Assembly (NCBI GenBank): GCA_963845425.1
Contig: CAWJSC010000002.1
Location: 62,001-126,000 of the forward strand
Direction of reading: 5' to 3'
DNA: 64,000 nucleotides
DNA from: DATDAH01 sp963845425
Lineage (GTDB): Bacteria; Actinomycetota; Acidimicrobiia; Acidimicrobiales; DATDAH01
A program made the translations under genes and the position numbers. The notes below the pieces were generated by a model. That model did no database searches. It was not told the DNA's origin and was given only the letters and a program-made list of their open reading frames with translations. Shown here in pieces: positions 1-7,607 of this stretch (within the stretch, counting starts at the first letter, position 1; every line of letters begins with the position of its first letter).

Positions 1-2683
1 TCTGGAGGCCCGACGCGTTGTTCGAGGCGTCCGGCGTCACCACCTGCTCCTGGCAGAGGACGTTGTCGGTCGCGTCGACCGCGCCCACCTCCACCGAGAG
101 GTCTCCGGCGTAGGGATGGTCGATGGTCACGCTCAGCTCGGGGGCACCGCCCCCAGGTGAGGAGGTGGGCTGGGCCCGCTCCCCGTCGGTGAGCAGGACC
201 AGACCCGAGGGGTCGTTGTCCGGGATCGTGGCGGGGAGGCCGTCGAAGTCGATGGACTCGCCGTCGGGTCCGCTGAGGGTCAGGGACTCGACGGTCCCCT
301 CGTCCACCGCGGCGGTGTCGGTGACCTGGACGAACCACCGGGTCTCGTCCGACGGCGGGTACTGGTCCGCACAGTCCGACATGTCGATGCTGCCCGACAG
401 GCCGCCGTCGCCGGCGTTGGCGGAGTCCGGGGCCAGGACGTCGACCGAGCAGAGGACGTCACCGCCGTCGTTGTCCGCCGTGCCCGCCCGGATCGACAGG
501 TCACCCACGTATGAGTGGGTGATCTCGATGTCGAAGGACGGACCGTCACCATCACCGCCGTCGGGCAGGTCCGGCGTGTCGGGGGACTCGCCACTGCCGT
601 CGACGAAGGCGGTGGTGCCCGCCGGGTCGTTGTCCGTGATGGGCAGGGGCAGGCCCGGCGCTTCGTAGGGGTCCTCGCCGTCGTAGACGGTGAAGGAATC
701 GATCTGGCCGGTGTCCTCAGCCAGGGTGTCCACCGCCTGCAGGTACCACTGCTGGTCGGCCGACGGCGGCATGAGCTCGCCGCAGTCGGTACCGCTCAGG
801 TCGGTGAGGCCGGTCAGGTTGTCCTCGCCGTCGGCCTGGTCGGGCGAATGGAGGCTGACGGGGTCACACAGGTCCCGGCCGTCTCCGTCGACGACGCCGA
901 CCACCACGTCGAGATCGCCGCGGTAGGAGTGGGAGATCTCGAAGGCGACCGCGGGCACGCCCTCCTCGGGCGCGGGCAGGTCGCCGTTCGGGTCCATCGT
1001 CCCTCCACCACCGCCGACCAGGCCGTGGGCCTCGAAGGCCGAGGTGATCAGCTCCGCGTCGTCACCACCCGCGACGGCCTCGTTGGCCGAGATGAACGCG
1101 GCGGCGATGTCGGGGAGGGTCGTGCCCTCGACGAGGTAGCCGTGGGAGGTCAGCAGGGTGGCCATGACGCGGTCGGCGGTGTCCTGGCACTCGTCGGTGC
1201 CGGGGCAGTCCTCGATGTCGACGCCGTCCTCGGCGAGGAGGCCCTCGAACACGTCCCAGATGGCGCCCGTGTAGATCATCCCGTCGGCGTGGACCTCGTT
1301 GACCAGGTCGTCGGGGTACACGAGGTCGGTGTCGAGCCGCCGGAGGCACTCGCCCGACTCGGTCCAGGGGAAGAGGCAGCCCTGGTCACCGGTGCGGCCC
1401 GCCAGGGTCACGTAGTAGGCGAGCATGTCGCCGAAGCCCTCGTGGTAGGCGCCGCCCTCGGCGGAGTTCCAGAGCACGGGGGCCATCTCGCCGAGCACGG
1501 CGTGGCCGTACTCGTGGACGATGCCGCTGGCGTCCTCACCCTCGTTGATGCCGTCGGAGCCGACCCCCATGTGCACGGCCTCGCCGTCCCAGAAGGCGTT
1601 GTCCACGGTGTCGGCGTCGACCGCCTCCACCGGAATGGGCTCGTCCCAGACGGCGCCGAAGCCGAGACGTTCGAGGTCGCGGTGGGCGGTGTCGATCCAG
1701 TAATAGGCCATCGCATGCTCCAGGCCGGGCCGGGCCCGGCCCGCGGCCCACGTGCCGTCGGTCTCGACCGGGTAGTCACCCGTGTTGAGCGACACCGTGT
1801 CGACGTGGTCACCGACCAGTTCGCCCGATTCGTCGACCAGGCCCTCCAGGGGGCGACCCTCGAGGGTGGCGTTGGCCTCGGCGACATCGGGGGCGTCGCC
1901 CCCGTTGGCGTAGATCGGGTCCGGGACGAACAGGCAGGCGGACGGGGCGGGGCCCGGGTCGCAGGCGTCGCCGTCGGCCTGGAGCCGGGCGGAGGCCGGC
2001 AGGATCGTGGGCGCGGCCCGGCGGGGGCTCCACGGGGCGTGGAGGGCCCGGACCAGGCGGGAAGCCATCGAGTCGTCCACGTCGGTGACGGCGCCCGACT
2101 CGGCATCGACCTTCACGACCCAGGACCCCTCGGGATCCGAGGTGATCACCGCGACCGACCAGGACAGCGTCAGGTCGGGCCCGGTCGGCACCCAGATGAG
2201 CTCGGAGGGACCCACCTCCTCCGGGGTGCCCTCGACGGCCTTGCTCGCGTTCTCCTCGGCCTCCGCCTGGTCGATCGGATCCACGTCGTCGACGGGCTCG
2301 GCGTCGGTCAGGGCGTAGCTGGCCCCCTGGACCTCGTCGTCATCGAGCACGTGGACGATGAGCTCGGCGCCCAGGACCGGGTGGTCGTCGAGGAACTGGC
2401 CGAAGGTGACGTTGGTGACCGCCGGGGTGCTGGCCAGCTCGACGAAGGCCAACTGGTCCCGCTGCTCGTCGTCGAGATCGGCCTCGTCGTCGATCCAGGC
2501 CTGGGCGGCGTCGACCTTGGCCTGTTCCTCCTCGGTGAGGTCCTGGGTGACGGCAGACTCCCCGGAGGCGGCCTCGCCGCCGCCGTCGCCGCCGCCGTCG
2601 TCCGAACAGGCCGGGAGGATCGACAGGCCGAGGCCCACCAGGACGAACCCCACCGACCACGCGCTCCGCCGTGATGATCGCAT
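1..2683 (-). CDS. Secreted zinc metalloprotease (gluzincin) with tandem P-like domains, 3' end outside window
   Basis: Open reading frame of about 894 visible codons from ATG at 2683 that runs off the left edge without a stop. The N-terminus has basic residues, a hydrophobic stretch and ILPACSD, a plausible lipobox. HEYGH (residues about 390-394) followed about 25 residues later by EGFGD fits the HExxH + E zinc site of thermolysin/fungalysin-type gluzincins. The segment before it looks like a propeptide. After the catalytic domain come three repeats starting near residues 585, 721 and 858 with the pattern I-x-H-x-Y-x-GDL, typical of P (proprotein convertase) domains. The protein is probably exported and lipid-anchored, degrading extracellular protein. 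Family assignment (M4 versus M36) is uncertain. Confidence 0.8.
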   Translation of the reverse strand, partial: MRSSRRSAWSVGFVLVGLGLSILPACSDDGGGDGGGEAASGESAVTQDLTEEEQAKVDAAQAWIDDEADLDDEQRDQLAFVELASTPAVTNVTFGQFLDDHPVLGAELIVHVLDDDEVQGASYALTDAEPVDDVDPIDQAEAEENASKAVEGTPEEVGPSELIWVPTGPDLTLSWSVAVITSDPEGSWVVKVDAESGAVTDVDDSMASRLVRALHAPWSPRRAAPTILPASARLQADGDACDPGPAPSACLFVPDPIYANGGDAPDVAEANATLEGRPLEGLVDESGELVGDHVDTVSLNTGDYPVETDGTWAAGRARPGLEHAMAYYWIDTAHRDLERLGFGAVWDEPIPVEAVDADTVDNAFWDGEAVHMGVGSDGINEGEDASGIVHEYGHAVLGEMAPVLWNSAEGGAYHEGFGDMLAYYVTLAGRTGDQGCLFPWTESGECLRRLDTDLVYPDDLVNEVHADGMIYTGAIWDVFEGLLAEDGVDIEDCPGTDECQDTADRVMATLLTSHGYLVEGTTLPDIAAAFISANEAVAGGDDAELITSAFEAHGLVGGGGGTMDPNGDLPAPEEGVPAVAFEISHSYRGDLDVVVGVVDGDGRDLCDPVSLHSPDQADGEDNLTGLTDLSGTDCGELMPPSADQQWYLQAVDTLAEDTGQIDSFTVYDGEDPYEAPGLPLPITDNDPAGTTAFVDGSGESPDTPDLPDGGDGDGPSFDIEITHSYVGDLSIRAGTADNDGGDVLCSVDVLAPDSANAGDGGLSGSIDMSDCADQYPPSDETRWFVQVTDTAAVDEGTVESLTLSGPDGESIDFDGLPATIPDNDPSGLVLLTDGERAQPTSSPGGGAPELSVTIDHPYAGDLSVEVGAVDATDNVLCQEQVVTPDASNNASGLQ

Positions 2684-2691
2684 GATGCCGG

Positions 2692-2697
2692 ACCGTA
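2692..2697 (-). promoter_or_regulatory. Candidate -10 (TACGGT) for the metalloprotease gene
   Basis: On the minus strand TACGGT is followed by 8 bases and the ATG at 2683, close to the leaderless TANNNT-n6/7-start pattern seen at many genes in this window. There is no Shine-Dalgarno sequence between. Confidence 0.4.
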
Positions 2698-2765
2698 CCG
2701 CGGCGTAACCGGTCGTCAGGGTGCGGGGCCGGCGACCGGGCCTCGACCGCTCTCCCGGACACACG

Positions 2766-2771
2766 TAGCAT
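2766..2771 (+). promoter_or_regulatory. Candidate -10 (TAGCAT) for the ferredoxin gene
   Basis: TAGCAT lies 22 bases before ATG 2794, leaving a short leader that carries the GAGGAG ribosome site. Placement is by pattern only. Confidence 0.35.
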
Positions 2772-2793
2772 CGCGGTCCTCGAGGAGGTGGGC

Positions 2794-3036
2794 ATGCGGG
2801 TCTGGATCGACCAGGACCTCTGCACCGGCGACGGGCTCTGCGTCGACCACTGCCCGGAGGTGTTCGTGCTCCTCGAGGATGGGATCTCCTACGTCCAGGC
2901 GGGCGGTGTGCCCCAGAACGACCCCGGCGGTGCGGCGAGCATGGTGACCGTGCCCCCGGGCCTCCACCGCGCCGTCATCGACGCCGCCGAGGACTGCCCC
3001 GGCGAGTGCATCTTCCTGGAGGCCGACGCTCCCTAG
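2794..3036 (+). CDS. Single-cluster ferredoxin with an Asp-type ligand motif
   Basis: An 80-residue ferredoxin. I chose ATG 2794 over GTG 2788 because GAGGAG (2782-2787) is correctly spaced from the ATG. The N-terminal motif CTGDGLCVDHCP has the spacing C-x2-D-x2-C-x3-CP, and the distal cysteine is in DCPGEC. Asp in place of the second cysteine is the arrangement of Pyrococcus furiosus ferredoxin, whose [4Fe-4S] cluster converts readily to [3Fe-4S]. Actinobacterial proteins of this size usually feed electrons to P450s, but the two P450 genes here lie more than 40 kb away, so the partner is unknown. Its 3' end overlaps the convergent DDN-type gene by 4 bases. Confidence 0.85.
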   Translation: MRVWIDQDLCTGDGLCVDHCPEVFVLLEDGISYVQAGGVPQNDPGGAASMVTVPPGLHRAVIDAAEDCPGECIFLEADAP

Positions 3037-3503
3037 CCGTGCGGGGTCACCCGGAAGACGGGGAAGTCGGGAGCGGCGGCGGACAGCGCCTCGGCGTCGC
3101 TGTCCTCGTCCAGGTCGTCGAAGAACCGCCCGACCTCCCAGGCCCAGCGGTCGAGGTAGGCGGCCAGCACGGGGCCCTTGTCGGCGTCGGCCAACTCGTC
3201 GGCGACGAACGGCTCGTCCCGACGGCCGACCTTCAGGGTGCCCTCGCCGGCCGCCCGTAGGTTGCGTACCCACTGGGTGTGGCCCCGGGGAGCGACGAGG
3301 AAGCGCTCGCCGTCGAGGTCGAGGACGTTGACGACCGTCGTGCGGATCTCACCCGACGTGCGGCCCCGCACCGCGAGCTGACGGGCGCCGGCCACGCCGA
3401 CACCGTGACGGACGAGCCAGGCCACGACACGGTTGAGGATGGCGTCGGACCGGCCCGGGGCCAGATAGCGGGGGTCGACGGCGGGGATCTCGGAGATGGT
3501 CAT
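3033..3503 (-). CDS. DDN/F420-dependent nitroreductase-family protein (DUF385)
   Basis: A 156-residue protein with the core of the deazaflavin-dependent nitroreductase family: RGRTSGEIRTTVV, then a strand ending FLVAPRGHTQWVRNLRAAG (residues about 47-86). This is the split-beta-barrel fold of M. tuberculosis Ddn and its relatives, which use F420H2 to reduce quinones or nitro compounds, probably at the membrane. Length is normal. It starts at ATG 3503 and is transcribed away from a TetR regulator, with the intergenic region packed with palindromes. It is therefore probably repressed by that TetR protein and induced by a small hydrophobic or electrophilic compound. Substrate unknown. Confidence 0.8.
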   Translation of the reverse strand: MTISEIPAVDPRYLAPGRSDAILNRVVAWLVRHGVGVAGARQLAVRGRTSGEIRTTVVNVLDLDGERFLVAPRGHTQWVRNLRAAGEGTLKVGRRDEPFVADELADADKGPVLAAYLDRWAWEVGRFFDDLDEDSDAEALSAAAPDFPVFRVTPHG

Positions 3504-3525
3504 GGGGTTCCTTCGTTCCTGTCTC

Positions 3526-3592
3526 GAGCACTGATCTGTGAGCAGTGCTCACAGTACCGAGAGCACTGCTCACTGTCAAGAGCACTGCTCAC
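3526..3592. promoter_or_regulatory. Operator array for the TetR regulator (three to four palindromes)
   Basis: GAGCAGTGCTC (3540-3550), GAGCACTGCTC (3561-3571) and GAGCACTGCTC (3580-3590) are palindromes with centres 21 and 19 bp apart, about two helical turns. The first is embedded in the perfect 17-bp palindrome TGTGAGCAGTGCTCACA (3537-3553). A degenerate fourth copy (GAGCACTGATC) begins at 3526. They fill the divergent promoter region of the DDN-type and TetR genes. Confidence 0.75.
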
Positions 3593-3614
3593 ATTCCTGT
3601 GGCATGCTGGGGCC

Positions 3615-4277
3615 ATGGCCGGACAACGAGAGCGCGCCCGCAACGCCGTCTTGGAAGAGATCACGGCTGAGGCGCGCCGCCAGTTGGCCCGCGACGGTGC
3701 CGCCGGGCTGTCGCTGCGCTCCGTCGCCCGGGAGCTCGACATGGTGTCGTCGGGCATCTACCGCTACGTGGACGGCCGTGACGCGCTCCTGACGATGCTG
3801 ATCGTGGCCGGCTACGGCCGGCTCGGCGCCGCGCTGGAGCAGGCGGGAGCCGACGCCTCGACGCCCCGCGACCGTTGGCGGGCCCGGTGTGCCGGACTCC
3901 GGGCCTGGGCCGCGGCCAACCCCCACGAGTACGCCCTCCTCTACGGCTCCCCCGTCCCCGGTTACGCCGCGCCCCAGGACACCGTCGATCCCGCTACCCG
4001 GGTGTACGCCGCCCTCGCCGAGCCGCTCCGCGGGGTGACGTCGGCCGTCGGGGAGAAGGCCGTCACCGGACCGTTGGCCGCCGACGGGGCCCGGATGGCT
4101 GAGGCCCTCGGCCTGCCCCTGCCCGCCGAGCGGGCCGTACGTCTGCTCGGCGCGTGGGCCACGCTGTTCGGCCTGGTCTCCCTCGAGCTGTTCGGCCACA
4201 CCCACAACGTCGTCACCGACCACGACACGTTCTTCGCGCACCACGTCGACGCCCTCGCCGACCACCTGGGCCTGTAG
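3615..4277 (+). CDS. TetR-family transcriptional regulator
   Basis: A 220-residue TetR regulator. The N-terminal helix-turn-helix is clear (GLSLRSVARELDMVSSGIYRYV, residues about 35-56, quoted here across the recognition helix), and the C-terminal half matches the WHG/TetR_C ligand-binding type (LFGLVSLELFGHTHN). ATG 3615 places the first helix immediately before the HTH as usual for the family. The gene is divergent from the DDN-type reductase, and the array of GAGCAnTGCTC palindromes between them suggests that it represses itself and the reductase. Ligand unknown. Confidence 0.85.
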   Translation: MAGQRERARNAVLEEITAEARRQLARDGAAGLSLRSVARELDMVSSGIYRYVDGRDALLTMLIVAGYGRLGAALEQAGADASTPRDRWRARCAGLRAWAAANPHEYALLYGSPVPGYAAPQDTVDPATRVYAALAEPLRGVTSAVGEKAVTGPLAADGARMAEALGLPLPAERAVRLLGAWATLFGLVSLELFGHTHNVVTDHDTFFAHHVDALADHLGL

Positions 4278-4347
4278 CGGCGGGCGCACGGGCGCGCTGA
4301 TCGGGACGCCCTCCGGCATCGATCCGGACGGGCGCTCACCGGGAGGG

Positions 4348-7300
4348 GTGAGACACCACGGTCCTTTACTGAACCTTCGGCAACCTCCTGCCGACGGTAA
4401 GGACGTGGGACCGAACCGCGCGGGCTCCTGGCTGGCCGCAGGCCTGGCCGTCGCCGCCTTCGGCCTGGTGGTCAACCTCGCCCCCGACACCCAGGTCGCC
4501 GTCGTCGTCGACGACCTCGGCTCGACCGCCGGCGCGGCGCTCGCCGCGTTCGCCTGCCTGCACGCCGCCCGAACGGCCACTGGTGTCGCCGCCGACCGCC
4601 GTGGACGAAGGGGTTGGCGCCTCATCGGCCTGGCCTGCGCATCCTGGGCCGCCGGCAACGCCGTGTGGGCCCTCTACGAGCTCGGACTGGGACGGGAGGC
4701 GCCCTTCCCGTCCCCGGCCGACGTCGGGTACCTCGGCTTCGTGCCGCTGGCCGTGGCCGGCGTCGCCCTCCTCGGCCCCACCCTCTCGACCGGCGGCACC
4801 CTCACGCGGACGATGGACGCCGTCCTCGTCACCGTGAGCCTCGGCGGCGCCGGTTGGATCCTCGTGCTCGCCCCCGTGGCGGCCGGCACCGAGGCGAGCC
4901 TCGAACGAGCGCTCGCCCTCGCCTATCCGGTCGGCGACCTGTTGATACTGGCCTTGATCCTGTCGGTCATCAGCCTCCGTCGCGACCGCCCGTCCGCCCT
5001 CGGCCTGCTGCTCACCGGGCTCACCCTGATCGCGCTGGCCGACGTGTCGTTCGCCTACATGACCGCCACCGCCCAGTACGCCAGCGGCGGCCTGACCGCC
5101 TGGGCCTGGTTCAGCGGGTTCGTCGTCATAGCCCTCGCCGCCTGGACCAGACGGGCTGAGCCCGCCTCCCACCGTCCGCTCGACCCCGCCGAGGCTCGAC
5201 GTAACTGGCCGGCTGAGCTCATCGCCCTCCTCCCGGCCCTCACCGTCGGCGCCCTCGCCGTCAGCGAGTGGATCGCCGACGGCGCCCTGTCGACGGCGAC
5301 GTTCTGTTTGATCCTGATCGTCGGCGTCCTCAATGCCCTACGCCACCAGGTCGTCGGCCGCCAGACGAGGCAGCTCAACCGGGTCCTGGCCCGCCAGGTG
5401 GGGAGGGCGCAGGCCGAACGAGAACGGACCCGCCAGGTCATCGACGAGGCCCGCCACCCCTACCTCGAGCTGGACCGGGAGGGGCGGATCCTGGTCTGGA
5501 ACCGCCCCGCGACAGCCACCTTCGGCTGGTCCGGCCTCGACGTGGTCGGCCGTCCGATCACCGAGTTCCTCGCTCCCGAGGACCGTGAGCGGGCCGCCCG
5601 TCGGTCGGCCGAGTCCACCGAGACCGGTGACCCGACCGCCTGGGACGACGACACCCGCCTCCACTGCCTGCGCCCCGACGGCAGCCGGGTCATCGTCGAG
5701 ATCGCGGCCTGGCACACCGGGGAGGGCGACGGCTTCCGGGTGCACGCGTTCCTCTGGGACATCAGCGAGCGAGTCGCCGGACAGGCGCTGCTGGAAGCCA
5801 GTGAACAACGCTGGCGGGCGCTCGTACGGCACTCATCGGACATCACCCTCGTGCTCGACGGCGACGGACGCCTCGTCCATGAGATGCCCACCGTCCATGA
5901 CCTGCTCGGCTACCGGGAGGGCGAGAACCACGGCCGGCACTTCGCGGACCTGATCCATCCCCAGGACTTCGCTCGGGTGGCCCCGCGCTTCGCCCGGCTC
6001 CTGGCCGAGCCCGGTAGGCAGGAACGGTCCCGGGTCCGCATCCATCGGGCCGACGGCAGCTGGGTGCCGGTGGAGGCGATCGCCACCAACCTGCTGGACG
6101 TGGCGAGCATCCGGGGTGTGGTGTGCAACCTGCGGGACATCCGCGAGCAGGTGGCGGCCGAGGACGAGTTGCGACGCCAGGCCCGGCAGGATCCCCTGAC
6201 GGGCCTGCCGAACCGCAGCCTGATGTCCGCCGCCCTGACCGAGCTGTGCGACGGCCGGGAGGAAGGCCGTTCCGCGCTGCTGCTGATGGACCTCGACGGC
6301 TTCAAGGACATCAACGACGGCCTCGGTCACGACATCGGAGACCGGCTCCTGATCGAGATCGGCCAACGCCTGGTCCGGGTGACCCGGGCCGACGACGTGG
6401 TCGCCCGTCTCGGCGGCGACGAGTTCGCCGTGCTCCTCACCGGCCTGCCGGATTTCGGGTACGCCGTCCGGATCGCCGAGGACCTCGGGGCCGTCATCCA
6501 GGAGCCCGTCCACCTGTGCGACGTCACCCTGGAGGTCGGCGTGAGCATCGGCGTCGCCAGCTGTACGCCGGGGGACGATCCCCAGTCCGTGCTCCAGCGG
6601 GCGGACGTGGCCATGTACCGGGCCAAGCGCCAACGCAGCGGCGTCGCGGTGTACGGCAGTGATGACGATGAGGAGCGACGCAAGAGCGTGAGGGTCGCCA
6701 CCGACCTCCGCCAGTCGATCGACCGGGGCGACCTCATGGTGCACTACCAGCCCAAGATCGAGCTCAGCACCGGCATGGTGGACTCCGTCGAGGCCCTCGT
6801 GCGGTGGGCGCACCCCGTCAGGGGCATGCTGGCCCCGGACGCGTTCATCGCCCTCGCCGAACGCACCGGCCTCATCCGGGATCTCACCACCTGGGTCCTG
6901 GCCACCGCGCTCCGCCAGTGCGCCACCTGGGCGTCGGAGGGCATGGACCTCCCCGTCGCCGTCAACATCTCACCCCGGGTGCTGGGCCATGCCGGCTTCG
7001 TGACCACCGTGCGGGAGGCCCTCCAGGCCAGTGGCCTCTCGCCGAGTCGCCTGACCCTCGAGATCACCGAGTCGTCGTTCCCCGAGAACACCCGCCTCCT
7101 GGCGGCCACGCTGAGCCAGCTACGGGACCTTGGCGTCCGGCTCTCCGTCGACGACTTCGGCACGGGCTGGTCGACCCTGACGAAGCTGAAGGAGCTCCCG
7201 GTCCAGGAGCTGAAGATCGACCGCTCCTTCGTGTCCACGATGGCTGAGGACGACACCGACCGGTCCATCGTCCGCAGCATCCTCGATCTGGCCCACTCGC

Positions 7301-7509
7301 TCGGCCTCACGGTGGTGGCGGAGGGCGTGGAGACCGAGGAGGTGGCGGACCTGCTCCACGACCTCGGCTGCCCCCTCGTGCAGGGCTACCTGTTCTCCCG
7401 CCCCATCCCCGGCCAGGAGCTCACCGGCTGGGTCCTCCAACAGCAGCTGAAGACGAGGGGACATCACCCCTCCAGACCGGCCGACGCCGAGGACACGCGG
7501 CACCACTGA
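4348..7509 (+). CDS. Membrane-bound bifunctional diguanylate cyclase/phosphodiesterase (PAS-PAS-GGDEF-EAL)
   Basis: About 1053 residues. The first 340 contain roughly ten hydrophobic segments, followed by two PAS domains (about 365-480 and 485-610), a GGDEF domain with intact GGDEF (residue about 689) and an EAL domain (EAL at about 815). RADD lies five residues before GGDEF and is a canonical inhibitory RxxD I-site. The EAL domain keeps EITES, DDFGTG, KIDRSFV, AEGVET and QGYLFSRP, so both halves look catalytically competent for making and degrading c-di-GMP. The start is uncertain: GTG 4348 and GTG 4405 are both in frame and both have purine-rich sequence too close for a normal ribosome site. 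No partner genes are adjacent. Confidence 0.9.
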   Translation: MRHHGPLLNLRQPPADGKDVGPNRAGSWLAAGLAVAAFGLVVNLAPDTQVAVVVDDLGSTAGAALAAFACLHAARTATGVAADRRGRRGWRLIGLACASWAAGNAVWALYELGLGREAPFPSPADVGYLGFVPLAVAGVALLGPTLSTGGTLTRTMDAVLVTVSLGGAGWILVLAPVAAGTEASLERALALAYPVGDLLILALILSVISLRRDRPSALGLLLTGLTLIALADVSFAYMTATAQYASGGLTAWAWFSGFVVIALAAWTRRAEPASHRPLDPAEARRNWPAELIALLPALTVGALAVSEWIADGALSTATFCLILIVGVLNALRHQVVGRQTRQLNRVLARQVGRAQAERERTRQVIDEARHPYLELDREGRILVWNRPATATFGWSGLDVVGRPITEFLAPEDRERAARRSAESTETGDPTAWDDDTRLHCLRPDGSRVIVEIAAWHTGEGDGFRVHAFLWDISERVAGQALLEASEQRWRALVRHSSDITLVLDGDGRLVHEMPTVHDLLGYREGENHGRHFADLIHPQDFARVAPRFARLLAEPGRQERSRVRIHRADGSWVPVEAIATNLLDVASIRGVVCNLRDIREQVAAEDELRRQARQDPLTGLPNRSLMSAALTELCDGREEGRSALLLMDLDGFKDINDGLGHDIGDRLLIEIGQRLVRVTRADDVVARLGGDEFAVLLTGLPDFGYAVRIAEDLGAVIQEPVHLCDVTLEVGVSIGVASCTPGDDPQSVLQRADVAMYRAKRQRSGVAVYGSDDDEERRKSVRVATDLRQSIDRGDLMVHYQPKIELSTGMVDSVEALVRWAHPVRGMLAPDAFIALAERTGLIRDLTTWVLATALRQCATWASEGMDLPVAVNISPRVLGHAGFVTTVREALQASGLSPSRLTLEITESSFPENTRLLAATLSQLRDLGVRLSVDDFGTGWSTLTKLKELPVQELKIDRSFVSTMAEDDTDRSIVRSILDLAHSLGLTVVAEGVETEEVADLLHDLGCPLVQGYLFSRPIPGQELTGWVLQQQLKTRGHHPSRPADAEDTRHH

Positions 7510-7607
7510 CCCGGTTGGCCCGCTCGTCACCGACCACGACATCCGGCGGACTCCGCCCGCCCTCCGGGGGTAACGTCCGCTCCATCGGCGACAGCGGGGG
7601 GTCTCCC

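Noticed and set aside
515..2674. Long plus-strand reading frame of 719 codons
   Set aside because: It is antisense to the metalloprotease, rich in Val/Gly/Asp/Arg from GC-biased sequence, and shows no domain. The minus strand carries a signal peptide and zinc motif.
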